A stretch of 45,654 nt of DNA from Candidatus Pelethocola excrementipullorum (GTDB lineage: Bacteria; Bacillota; Clostridia; Lachnospirales; Lachnospiraceae), in the NCBI GenBank assembly GCA_018714325.1, contig DVNN01000108.1, positions 1 through 45,654 of the forward strand, read 5' to 3'. Positions 18,051-27,100 of the stretch are shown one piece after another (positions within the stretch are counted from its first letter, which is position 1; each line of letters opens with the position of its first letter). Below the pieces are notes generated by a model. It ran no database searches. It saw only the letters and a list, made by a program, of their open reading frames with translations, and had not been told where the DNA came from. A program made the position numbers and the translations under genes.

Positions 18051-18333
18051 GAAAACGTCGCGGCAGCCCGGCAGGGGCTTCAGCTGCTGGACACAGGGGC
18101 ATTTGCAGCCCTTGCCGGAAGTACTTAGGCGAAAATGGCACGGTACTTACGGATGGATTTGGAATTACCAATTCCAAATCCAAGATGCACCGAGTGTCAA
18201 AACCATCAGGTTTTGGCACGAATTGCATCGGTTCCGTAAATACCGCGCCATTTTCACCATAGTACTTCCCAAGGGCGAAACCGCCCCAGTGTTCAGCAGC
18301 TGAAGCACCCTACCGGGCTGCCGCGACGTTTTC
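18051..18333. repeat. 283-bp nested palindromic element/structured RNA candidate with 21-bp perfect terminal inverted repeats
   Basis: GAAAACGTCGCGGCAGCCCGG (18051-18071) vs CCGGGCTGCCGCGACGTTTTC (18313-18333); further stems 18077-18100/18283-18306, 18117-18125/18261-18269, 18131-18139/18247-18255, 18147-18153/18233-18239; apical hairpins 18154-18182 and 18184-18229. Confidence 0.85.
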
Positions 18334-18350
18334 GTCCGTCTTAAATCAGT

Positions 18351-19451
18351 TTATTCAAACTCCCCCTTCACCGCCTCCAGAGCGGCCACGATCACCTTAT
18401 CCATGTCATAATATTTGTAATTCCCCAGCCTTCCCCCAAAGATCACATGCTTCTCCTTCGCCGCCAACTCCTGATACTTGGCAACTAAAGCATTATTTCT
18501 CTCATCATTGACCGGATAATAAGGCTCCATCCCAACCTTCCATTCGGATGAATACTCCCTGGAAATCACGGTCTTGGGCTGTTTGCCGAATTCAAAATGC
18601 TTATGCTCAATGATTCTGGTGTAAGGTACGTCACGCTCCGTATAATTCACCACGGCATTTCCCTGGTAATTATCACAATCCAGCACCTCATTCTCGAACC
18701 GTACGGAACGATACTCCAAGGCTCCCAGCTGATAATCGAAGTAGGCATCCAGCATTCCAGTGAATACAATTTTATCCGCGATATCAGGATGTGTCTTCTT
18801 AAAATCTGCGAAATCCGTACTGGTGAGCACTTCTATCCCCTCCAGCATCTTTTCCACAATCTTGGTATAACCACCCATAGGTATCCCCTGAAACCGGTCA
18901 TTAAAGTAATTATTGTCATAGGTAAAGCGGAAAGGCAGCCGCTTGATGATAAAGGCCGGAAGTTCCTTACAATCCCTTCCCCACTGCTTCTCAGTGTAAC
19001 CCTTGATCAGCTTTTCGTAGACATCCCTGCCGGCCAAAGACAGGGCCTGCTCTTCCAGATTCTTCGGTTCCGTAATCGAAAGCTCCGCGATCTGCTTCTC
19101 GATGATTTCTTTTGCCTGCTGTGGGGTTCTGATATTCCACATCTTGCTGAAGGTATTCATGTTAAAAGGAAGATTATAAAGTTCATCTTTATAGACTGCA
19201 ATCGGTGAATTGATATAATGATTGAATTCGACAAACTGATTGACATAGTCCCAGATTTGCTTGTCCGATGTATGGAATATATGGGCACCATACTTATGAA
19301 CATTAATTCCTTCCACATCCTCAGTATAGATGTTACCGGCTATATGGTCCCTCTTATCGATTACAAGAACCGTTTTCCCCCGCTTTTTAGCCTCGTAAGC
19401 AAACACGGATCCGAATAATCCAGCACCCACGATAAGATAATCATATCTCAT
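18351..19451 (-). CDS. glf: UDP-galactopyranose mutase
   Basis: MRYDYLIVGAGLFGSVFAYEAKKRGKTVLVIDKRDHIAGNIYTEDVEGINVHKYGAHIFHTSD; start set at 19451 with AAAGGAG RBS. Confidence 0.96.
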   Translation of the reverse strand: MRYDYLIVGAGLFGSVFAYEAKKRGKTVLVIDKRDHIAGNIYTEDVEGINVHKYGAHIFHTSDKQIWDYVNQFVEFNHYINSPIAVYKDELYNLPFNMNTFSKMWNIRTPQQAKEIIEKQIAELSITEPKNLEEQALSLAGRDVYEKLIKGYTEKQWGRDCKELPAFIIKRLPFRFTYDNNYFNDRFQGIPMGGYTKIVEKMLEGIEVLTSTDFADFKKTHPDIADKIVFTGMLDAYFDYQLGALEYRSVRFENEVLDCDNYQGNAVVNYTERDVPYTRIIEHKHFEFGKQPKTVISREYSSEWKVGMEPYYPVNDERNNALVAKYQELAAKEKHVIFGGRLGNYKYYDMDKVIVAALEAVKGEFE

Positions 19452-19631
19452 GATAATTCTCCTTTGACATTTTTCATTTATATTTCGTGCCATCCACAAA
19501 AATCAGATTCACAACTTATTATAACAGAACTTTACCTTAAAGCAAACAGAACTGCGCCATATAAAACAGAGGATATTTCCGAATAACAACCTTGAAAAAC
19601 CATACAACTCATGCAAAAGACAAAAGGGTTC

Positions 19632-19660
19632 TTGAATGTAAAGTTTTACTGTGTTAAAAT
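19632..19660 (+). promoter_or_regulatory. Promoter of the TrpR/YerC-like gene
   Basis: TTGAAT-17 nt-TAAAAT. Confidence 0.5.
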
Positions 19661-19709
19661 ACATATAGTAACTACAATACAAATAAAACCTTTAGGGGGT
19701 ACCGACCAG

Positions 19710-20009
19710 ATGAGCAAGACGATTCATACGGAAGCGGTAGACCATCTCTTTGAGGCCATTTTGTGCCTGAAAAGCAAAGAGGAATGCTATACCTTTTTCC
19801 AAGATGTCTGTACAATCAACGAGTTATTATCTCTTTCCCAGCGCTTCGAGGTGGCAAAGATGCTGCGTGAGAAGAAGACCTATCTGGAGATTTCCGATAA
19901 GACCGGGGCATCTACTGCGACCATCAGCCGCGTTAACCGCTCCCTTACTTATGGAAATGACGGATATGAGATGGTGTTTAACCGTCTGGCTGAAGATTCC
20001 AAACCATGA
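19710..20009 (+). CDS. YerC/YecD family TrpR-like transcriptional regulator
   Basis: MSKTIHTEAVDHLFEAILCLKSKEECYTFFQDVCTINELLSLSQRFEVAKML...TGASTATISRVNRSL; start corrected to 19710. Confidence 0.9.
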   Translation: MSKTIHTEAVDHLFEAILCLKSKEECYTFFQDVCTINELLSLSQRFEVAKMLREKKTYLEISDKTGASTATISRVNRSLTYGNDGYEMVFNRLAEDSKP

Positions 20010-20050
20010 TAATGCATGGTTGACATGATCGTACATGAAATGACGAAAAC

Positions 20051-20099
20051 AAAAGAGACTACAGGATCAGTAATACTGACAAACTGTAGTCTCTTTTTT
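20051..20099. terminator. Bidirectional terminator between the convergent yerC-like and DUF1836 genes
   Basis: AAAAGAGACTACAG...CTGTAGTCTCTTTTTT. Confidence 0.85.
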
Positions 20100-20129
20100 A
20101 TCCTCATAATGGCTTCCATCTTTTCCAAC

Positions 20130-20750
20130 TTACTTCTCTTTCCCCTTATCGCCCTTCTCCTCCTCTTTGCCCAGACTGTCAATCATCTTTTCAATCATCT
20201 GTTTTTTCACATATACATCAAAACTGAGCATACAAATAAAGGAAAACGTCCGGAGGAATTCTCTGTCTTCTTCAGGTGCGTCCTGAAAGGTCTCTTCAGA
20301 ACGGTGGAAACGCTGGATTACATCTTGCTTCATCGCCTCGATCTGTTCCTTCTCCAGGCTGAATACCTCATCGTATATGTGCGCCAAATTGAAATCCCCA
20401 TCTGAATTAAAATACTTGTCCGTAATGGGTTTCAGCAGCGCCTGAATATCGGAGATGGACAGGATACTCTTAAAATAATAAATAAATATCAGCGTGAGCA
20501 TATGCTGCTGAGAATATTTTTTCTTTACCGGAGGGGGCAGCAAGTCATTCTTCGCATAATTGTTTATCATGGTCTTGGTCAGAATCTTATCTTCCGGATA
20601 ACGCTTGGAATGATACAATTGAGCATCCATAAACGTGGTGACCTGATCCATATATAAATCTATATTGGGCACTTCATCGGGTTTGATATAATCAATCCTC
20701 GCTATACTTTCCAAAATACTATTCAGCATGTCTTTCGTGTCAATCGTCAT
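20130..20750 (-). CDS. DUF1836 domain-containing protein
   Basis: 206 aa; TKTMINNYAKNDLLPPPVKKKYSQQHMLTLIFIYYFKSILSISDIQALLKPI. Confidence 0.85.
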   Translation of the reverse strand: MTIDTKDMLNSILESIARIDYIKPDEVPNIDLYMDQVTTFMDAQLYHSKRYPEDKILTKTMINNYAKNDLLPPPVKKKYSQQHMLTLIFIYYFKSILSISDIQALLKPITDKYFNSDGDFNLAHIYDEVFSLEKEQIEAMKQDVIQRFHRSEETFQDAPEEDREFLRTFSFICMLSFDVYVKKQMIEKMIDSLGKEEEKGDKGKEK

Positions 20751-20835
20751 ATCTATACCTCTCTTGAGAACTGCTATACTTAGAGTATATAGTTTTCATT
20801 ACTAGATGTAAAGGTTTTTTTGCAATTTTCTGATT

Positions 20836-20864
20836 TTGACGGTGGGATTCTTTTATGATATAAT
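20836..20864 (+). promoter_or_regulatory. Consensus-like promoter immediately abutting the radical SAM start codon
   Basis: TTGACG-17 nt-TATAAT; last T of the -10 is 6 nt before the ATG at 20871. Confidence 0.7.
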
Positions 20865-20870
20865 TGACAT

Positions 20871-21803
20871 ATGAATGTAATGAAAGATTGGCTTGATAAG
20901 CCATATTACTCACTGAATGCCTATCTGCATCAGCGATTTAGTGAAAAGTTATATAAAGTTTCCCTGGATGGCGGAATGACCTGCCCTAACCGGGACGGCA
21001 CACTGGGAAACAGAGGATGCATCTTTTGCAGCGCTGGAGGCTCTGGAGACTTTGCAGGTGACCGCAATCTCTCCATCACGGATCAGATTGAAGAGCAAAT
21101 AAATACCATACGTTCCAAACGTTCGGTGGAACATTTTATTGCATACTTTCAAGCCTATACTAATACTTATGCACCTTTATCCCATCTGCGCAGTATCTAC
21201 ATGGAGGCCGCCGGACATCCGGCAATTTCGGCCATCTCCATCGGTACAAGGCCTGATTGTCTAGGTCCCGAAGTACTGGAACTTCTTTCAGAGTTGAATC
21301 GTATCAAACCCGTATGGATAGAACTGGGACTCCAGACCATCCATGATGAGACCGCACACTATATCCGCAGAGGCTATGATCTCCCCTGCTTTATACAGGC
21401 TGTCTCCAATTTGCAGGCACTGGATATTGATATCATTGTCCATCTGATCCTGGGACTTCCCGGGGAAACAGAGCAAGATATACTGGAATCCATTAAATAT
21501 ATGAATACTCTGCCGGTTACCGGCATAAAATTACAATTGCTCCATGTGTTGGAGGATACAGATCTGGCCGATGAATATCGTCTGGGAAAGTTCCAAGCAT
21601 TAACACAGCAGCAATACGTGAACCTGGTCATTACATGCTTAGAACATCTTCGTCCTGACATCGTAATCCACCGACTAACTGGTGATGGTCCCAAGAACAT
21701 GTTGATAGCACCCACATGGAGCAGCGCTAAACGCCGAGTGCTCAATGATCTCCACCATCAGATGTCCATCCGCGGCATCCGTCAGGGAGACAAATATCGT
21801 TAG
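20871..21803 (+). CDS. TIGR01212-family (YhcC-like) radical SAM protein
   Basis: 310 aa; KVSLDGGMTCPNRDGTLGNRGCIFCSAGGSGDF and GLQTIHDETAHYIRRGY. Confidence 0.92.
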   Translation: MNVMKDWLDKPYYSLNAYLHQRFSEKLYKVSLDGGMTCPNRDGTLGNRGCIFCSAGGSGDFAGDRNLSITDQIEEQINTIRSKRSVEHFIAYFQAYTNTYAPLSHLRSIYMEAAGHPAISAISIGTRPDCLGPEVLELLSELNRIKPVWIELGLQTIHDETAHYIRRGYDLPCFIQAVSNLQALDIDIIVHLILGLPGETEQDILESIKYMNTLPVTGIKLQLLHVLEDTDLADEYRLGKFQALTQQQYVNLVITCLEHLRPDIVIHRLTGDGPKNMLIAPTWSSAKRRVLNDLHHQMSIRGIRQGDKYR

Positions 21804-21817
21804 AAAAGGAGTGTTAT

Positions 21818-22336
21818 ATGATTGAATCATCCTTAACCCTATACAAATTAATCATTCTTTACATGTTGAATAAAGTTTCCTTTCCACTGACCAATGCTCA
21901 GATTTCAGAATTCGTTCTGGATGCCGGTTATACCAACTACTTCCACCTTCAGCAGGCAATCAGTGAACTGAGCGATTCTAACCTGGTGACAACGGAAACC
22001 ATACGTAATACAACCTACTATAATATGACGGAAGATGGTCAGGAAACCCTTGATTTCTTCGGAAAAGAAATCTCCGAGGATATCCGCAATGAAATTGACT
22101 CCTATCTGAAAACCAATGCTTATGAGATGCGCAATGAAGCCTCTACCGTGGCCGATTATTATAAGACAACCTCCCAGGAGTATGAGGTTCGCTGTCAGGT
22201 CAAAGAACGAACGGGTAAACTCATCGAATTGACCCTGACCGTCCCCACCGAGGACGCGGCTAAAGCCATCTGCTACCAGTGGCCGGAAAAGAGTCAGGAA
22301 ATCTATGCCTATTTGATGAAAGTATTATTAAAGTGA
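21818..22336 (+). CDS. DUF4364 family protein
   Basis: 172 aa; LYKLIILYMLNKVSFPLTNAQISEFVLDAGYTNYFHLQQAISEL, winged-helix-like. Confidence 0.85.
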   Translation: MIESSLTLYKLIILYMLNKVSFPLTNAQISEFVLDAGYTNYFHLQQAISELSDSNLVTTETIRNTTYYNMTEDGQETLDFFGKEISEDIRNEIDSYLKTNAYEMRNEASTVADYYKTTSQEYEVRCQVKERTGKLIELTLTVPTEDAAKAICYQWPEKSQEIYAYLMKVLLK

Positions 22337-22342
22337 CAAAGC

Positions 22343-22390
22343 AAATGCTGCCATGCTAATTGATCATTCTCTTAGCATGGCAGCATTTTA
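22343..22390. terminator. Bidirectional terminator between DUF4364 and rarA
   Basis: AAATGCTGCCATGCTAA...TTAGCATGGCAGCATTTTAA. Confidence 0.8.
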
Positions 22391-23704
22391 ATCCTCCTTT
22401 AGCCAGGACAGATGCTCGCGAATCTTACGCTCATACCCCAGTTCTGTTGGCCGGTAGAACACCGTTCCTTCTATCTCGGACGGCAGATACTGCTGCTCCA
22501 CATAGTGCTTGGGAAAATCATGAGCATACTGATATCCGATTCCATGCCCCAGCTTTGCGGATCCTTTATAATGGGAATCCTGGAGATGAGGCGGTACCGT
22601 AGTCTTCTGATTCTTCACCGATTCCATGGCCGCAAACACGGCATTACATGCGGCATTGCTCTTAGGTGCACTGGCTACATAAGTCACCGCCTGGGATAAG
22701 ATGATCGCCGCCTCAGGCATCCCTATCCTCTCGGCTGCAAGAGAGGCAGAAACAGCCACATTCAAAGCCTGTGGATCCGCATTTCCCACATCTTCTGACG
22801 CACAGATCATAATTCTGCGGGCGATGAACTTAATATCCTCCCCGGCATACAACATCTTGGCCAGATAATAGACGGCCGCATCCGGATCCGATCCGCGCAT
22901 ACTCTTGATAAATGCCGAGATCGTATCATAATGCTGGTCTCCGCCCTTATCATACCGCACTACACGCTTCTGAATGCATTCTGAGGCAATATCCAGTGTG
23001 ATGTGTGTCTTACCATCCATATCAGGTTTTGTGGTCAGCACGCCCAATTCTATGGCATTCAACGCCGATCTGGCATCTCCTCCGGAGATATCGGCCAGGA
23101 ATTCCTTGGCATCCTCATCCAACACCACATCAAAGCTGCCCAGTCCCTTATTCTGATCCGTCACCGCCCGCTCCAGCAGTTTCTTGATATCCTCCTTCTC
23201 CAGAGCCTTTAACTCAAAGATGATGGATCTGGAGATCAGAGCGCTGTTCACCTCGAAATATGGATTTTCTGTGGTTGCACCGATCAGAACGATGGTGCCA
23301 TCCTCCACGAACGGGAGCAGATAATCCTGCTGCCCTTTATTGAAGCGATGAATCTCGTCCACAAACAATATGGTTTTCTTTCCATACATCCCCAGACGGT
23401 TCTTCGCCTCCTTTATCACCTCTTCCATATCCTTTTTTCCCGACGTCGTGGCGTTCAGCTGGGTGAATTCGGCACTTGTGGTATTGGCGATTACCTTTGC
23501 CAGGGTGGTTTTGCCCGTGCCAGGCGGCCCATAGAATATGATAGAACTGATCTTATCCGCCTTAATGGCACGGTACAACAGCTTATCCTCACCTATGATA
23601 TGCTCCTGCCCTACGACCTCCTCCAGCGTTGTGGGACGCATCCTGGATGCCAGAGGGGATTCGCTTTCCTTCTTCTTTTCCGACATGTAATCAAATAAAT
23701 CCAT
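22388..23704 (-). CDS. rarA: Replication-associated recombination protein A (RarA/MgsA AAA+ ATPase)
   Basis: MDLFDYMSEKK...LASRMRPTTLEEVVGQEHI, Walker A GPPGTGKTTLAK, DEIHRFNKGQQD; start corrected to 23704. Confidence 0.95.
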   Translation of the reverse strand: MDLFDYMSEKKKESESPLASRMRPTTLEEVVGQEHIIGEDKLLYRAIKADKISSIIFYGPPGTGKTTLAKVIANTTSAEFTQLNATTSGKKDMEEVIKEAKNRLGMYGKKTILFVDEIHRFNKGQQDYLLPFVEDGTIVLIGATTENPYFEVNSALISRSIIFELKALEKEDIKKLLERAVTDQNKGLGSFDVVLDEDAKEFLADISGGDARSALNAIELGVLTTKPDMDGKTHITLDIASECIQKRVVRYDKGGDQHYDTISAFIKSMRGSDPDAAVYYLAKMLYAGEDIKFIARRIMICASEDVGNADPQALNVAVSASLAAERIGMPEAAIILSQAVTYVASAPKSNAACNAVFAAMESVKNQKTTVPPHLQDSHYKGSAKLGHGIGYQYAHDFPKHYVEQQYLPSEIEGTVFYRPTELGYERKIREHLSWLKED

Positions 23705-23730
23705 TGTATCTCTCAACTTTCTTCTGTTGC

Positions 23731-23782
23731 CATAGCCTTCTGGGACAGACCTTGAATGCTCAAGCTGTCCCAATGGCCTATG
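23731..23782 (-). terminator. Hairpin/terminator between the polysaccharide deacetylase gene and rarA
   Basis: CATAGCC..TGGGACAG..CTGTCCCA..GGCCTATG. Confidence 0.5.
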
Positions 23783-23801
23783 GTCCTGCCGATTGTATTC
23801 T

Positions 23802-24479
23802 TCATTCCACAATCATCTCGTCTACGGTCACCAGTTCATACCCTTCGTCCTTTAGCTGATCCACAATCTGCAGGGCGGATTCCACCGATGTTTTAAAACA
23901 ATCGTGCATCAGTATGATATCTCCATCATCCACATTCTTCATCACCTCTTTGACAATGCTAGGGGTATTCTGGGTATACCAGTCTTTGGAATCGATGGTC
24001 CAAAGCACGGGAATCATGGTCACGTTGTAATCCAGCCCTTTTTTCCAAGCCCCGAAGGGAGGACGGATATAGGCGGTATAAACTCCCGTAATTTCGTATA
24101 TGGCATTGCTTGTGGATATCACCTCTTGTTTAGCCTGTTCATCGGACAGCTTTGTGAGCTGCACGTGATGAAAGGTATGATTGCCGATCAAATGGCCGTC
24201 AACCTGCATCTGCCGGATTGTCTTCTCTCTGCCTTCGATACACTGCCCCTGCAGGAAAAATGTGGCCTTAACTCCCCGATCTCTCAGACCGTCCAACAGG
24301 CTCATGGTATAGTCGCTGGGACCGTCATCAAAGGTCAGGGCCACCCGGGGGCTTTCTTTGGCGGTAGCCCCGGAAGTCTGCTGTGTAGAATCTCTGTTTT
24401 TGGGCAATGCATTGGCAATAAGTAATGCCGCTAAAATCAAACACTCAATTAGAAAAAACAGGCGAAACCGTCGCCACAT
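23802..24479 (-). CDS. Polysaccharide deacetylase (carbohydrate esterase 4, NodB domain)
   Basis: VALTFDDGPSDYT, GHLIGNHTFHHVQL, RPPFGAWKKG, ILMHDC. Confidence 0.92.
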   Translation of the reverse strand: MWRRFRLFFLIECLILAALLIANALPKNRDSTQQTSGATAKESPRVALTFDDGPSDYTMSLLDGLRDRGVKATFFLQGQCIEGREKTIRQMQVDGHLIGNHTFHHVQLTKLSDEQAKQEVISTSNAIYEITGVYTAYIRPPFGAWKKGLDYNVTMIPVLWTIDSKDWYTQNTPSIVKEVMKNVDDGDIILMHDCFKTSVESALQIVDQLKDEGYELVTVDEMIVE

Positions 24480-24504
24480 ATAAATGACCTTTTTTATTAA
24501 TCTA

Positions 24505-26898
24505 TTATGACTTGTTCACTTTTATCACATAAGTCAAGCCAGAACTTTGATCTGAATCTTCATTTTGGTACACCAACTCGCCTAAATCTTGCAATACACC
24601 TTCGTTAAGCTTTGGAAACTTCTCTCGTTCATACTTGCCCACATAGATATAGCTGACATCATACTTCTCCAGAAGGCTCATCACCTGCTGAGCATCCTGA
24701 GAGGTGTAGATTGACTCGATATCAGCCACGCGCATGTTCAGGTCATCCGTATCCCCCCGCCACAGCCATTCATGAACATACCACCCTAACACGGTAGGAA
24801 GGCCTGTCATGGCGGAAACCCTTGCATAATCACTGTAGCTGTCACCATTGGCCTCCAATACCACCGGATTGCCCTCCACGTGCTCATTCAGCCAGCGGAT
24901 GGCAGATGCATCTTCGGGGAAAGCAACTTCCAGATAACGGGTGGCATCCTGACAGCGGTATTCCGCCGGATTCCACACGGTGCCAAACCAGGAATAAACA
25001 GCATTTCCAAAATAACCAAATGTGGACAGCAGGGCAATCAGCCCCAGGCCACCCAATACTTTTGACAGCTTCCTGCCCTTCCAGGACAAGAGACGCAAGA
25101 TGATATAGCTCATGGCGACTGCGAACATGATGAAGCCCTGATAGGTCAGCTTAAACATGGTATTAGAACGTGCATAACCGTCCTCATAGATATCCCGTAC
25201 ATAAACAACTTCGGGAATCAGAACCAGACCAAGGGCACACATTCCGATGATAAACACAAAGATATCCGAACTGTTGACCCACTGGAAAATATCAGCCAGG
25301 ACTCGTCGCTTTGGTTCCCTCTGCTCCGAATCAAGAGGTATTTGCTGAGAAACAACAACAGATGTCCCGCCGGTTTCTTCACCGCTTTCTTCTGCGCTTT
25401 CCTCAGTGCTGCTTTCCGGGTTAGTAGTTTGCACCTCCTCCCCAGAAGGTAGAACCTCTGATTTCCTATACTTTCTGTACTCCAACAACAGGAACATAAT
25501 AAAAATCAACAACAGCCCTGCCGGCAATCCCCAAAGGACCAGCCACTGCCGAATCATCGTATGATTCTCGGCGATTCCCACACCTGAGACCATGTTCTCA
25601 AAGGTCAGTGTAAATGGAAGTGCTACGACCATTCCAATCGCAAATACCTCCGTCGCTTGAATCACAATCGACAAAAGAACCGGTTTCCACCTGCATCGGA
25701 AGCGATACAGATTGATATAAATACAGCAAATAACAATTACCGTAAAGTAAATCACGAAATCCCAATAATTTGTAAACTGGAAGATGCCTATAAAAAATCC
25801 GCCCATCACCACATGAGGATCCAGGATACACCGCTTCCAATTCCAGGTGGTCTCATCTCCCCCTTCCTTCCGGATTTTCAGAATCCAGGACAACATCAGG
25901 CCAATGACCACTATGACGAACATGGTATTGACCACATGGGCATGAAGATCCCCCAGCACAAAGGAATAACTTGGAAATTCATGAATGCATTTATCATTTG
26001 TTTCGGGATAATATCCGATATAACGGGTGGAATTGGGAAACCAGTAATCAATCCCGCTTTTCCAGCCAAGGGCTTTCCCTATCACGCCATAGATCAGATA
26101 ATGCAGATTCCCTGCAAACACCACGGCCCCTCCTGCCAGCAGGCCACCCAGAGAAGCGGTGACGCCCTTTACTCTCGGGCTTTTTATGGCATTCATCCCC
26201 TTCACCAGCTGGTACACGATGGAAAATGACATACCGGCCAGCAGTCCGGCTACCAGCGTCCGCATCAGATTGTAGGTATCGGCCACCTCACTCCAACTCA
26301 GCTTGGTTAAGAAAACCGCATAGTATTGGCCGCCGTAATAGTAATTCATATCCTTCAGACTATACCAGATATCCGGAGCCGGCAGGGTGTCACTGCGCAT
26401 CATGGCGGCCATGAAACCATAATCCATGAACTTCTCGGTGCCATGAGCCTCCGGATGAAAACCTGCCAGATAGGTCCAAAGAAAAAACACGGCTAAGAAT
26501 ACCAACTCTTCACCCAGCACCAGATCCAGATTCAACTCCAGTCTCCGCCGCTTGCCTCGTGCCGCCAAAAAGCCTTCTAATCCCCAGCATAATACCAGAC
26601 ATACGATGACCGTCACCAGGCAGGTCACTGCCGTGAACTTTAAGATTCCCGCACAAACTAAGGCCCAGACTACAAACCCGCTGACTGCCATTCCAATGGC
26701 TTTTGAAAACAACCAGCCTTTATCCTCAAATCCAGCAAATAAGCGGCTGGTCAGAGGCAAAAAACCGAGCCCCAAGGCCAGAATCATCAGCCACCACTTC
26801 AGAAACACCACATTGTCATCCCGGATGAGAGGCAAGGTGCTCAGCACGATGCCGATAATTCCCAAAAGATAAATAAGCCCCTTTTTTCCTATTCTCAT
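24505..26898 (-). CDS. DUF2298 (Chlor_Arch_YYY) multi-pass membrane protein, putative glycosyltransferase-like
   Basis: About 797 aa; GTEKFMDYGFMAAMMRSDTLPAPDIWYSLKDMNYYYGGQY, FVLGDLHAHVVNT, NDKCIHEFPSYSF; many TM segments. Confidence 0.85.
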   Translation of the reverse strand: MRIGKKGLIYLLGIIGIVLSTLPLIRDDNVVFLKWWLMILALGLGFLPLTSRLFAGFEDKGWLFSKAIGMAVSGFVVWALVCAGILKFTAVTCLVTVIVCLVLCWGLEGFLAARGKRRRLELNLDLVLGEELVFLAVFFLWTYLAGFHPEAHGTEKFMDYGFMAAMMRSDTLPAPDIWYSLKDMNYYYGGQYYAVFLTKLSWSEVADTYNLMRTLVAGLLAGMSFSIVYQLVKGMNAIKSPRVKGVTASLGGLLAGGAVVFAGNLHYLIYGVIGKALGWKSGIDYWFPNSTRYIGYYPETNDKCIHEFPSYSFVLGDLHAHVVNTMFVIVVIGLMLSWILKIRKEGGDETTWNWKRCILDPHVVMGGFFIGIFQFTNYWDFVIYFTVIVICCIYINLYRFRCRWKPVLLSIVIQATEVFAIGMVVALPFTLTFENMVSGVGIAENHTMIRQWLVLWGLPAGLLLIFIMFLLLEYRKYRKSEVLPSGEEVQTTNPESSTEESAEESGEETGGTSVVVSQQIPLDSEQREPKRRVLADIFQWVNSSDIFVFIIGMCALGLVLIPEVVYVRDIYEDGYARSNTMFKLTYQGFIMFAVAMSYIILRLLSWKGRKLSKVLGGLGLIALLSTFGYFGNAVYSWFGTVWNPAEYRCQDATRYLEVAFPEDASAIRWLNEHVEGNPVVLEANGDSYSDYARVSAMTGLPTVLGWYVHEWLWRGDTDDLNMRVADIESIYTSQDAQQVMSLLEKYDVSYIYVGKYEREKFPKLNEGVLQDLGELVYQNEDSDQSSGLTYVIKVNKS

Positions 26899-27100
26899 AT
26901 CCCACTCTCCAATCATTAATCACACTGTCCATTCTATAATAATTTGAGGAAGTATGCAACCTTGTGAATCTAAACATTATATTGAAGTTAAGACTAAAAC
27001 ACCGTATAATAACGATAATTAAACTTCATAAGTTTGAAGATATTATACAAGACTTTTAGACTTTATCACATTAAAATAAGTGTGGTAAGGAGGATCTGAC

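Noticed and set aside
18011-18303. Small ORFs (83, 66 and 74 aa) in the palindromic element
   Set aside because: They arise from the inverted repeat, are Arg/Pro/Gly-biased, and have no family resemblance; the RNA/DNA fold explains the sequence better
18051-18333. Retron msr-msd or CRISPR-like interpretation of the palindrome
   Set aside because: No reverse transcriptase, cas gene or spacer-repeat periodicity is nearby; only nested inverted arms are seen
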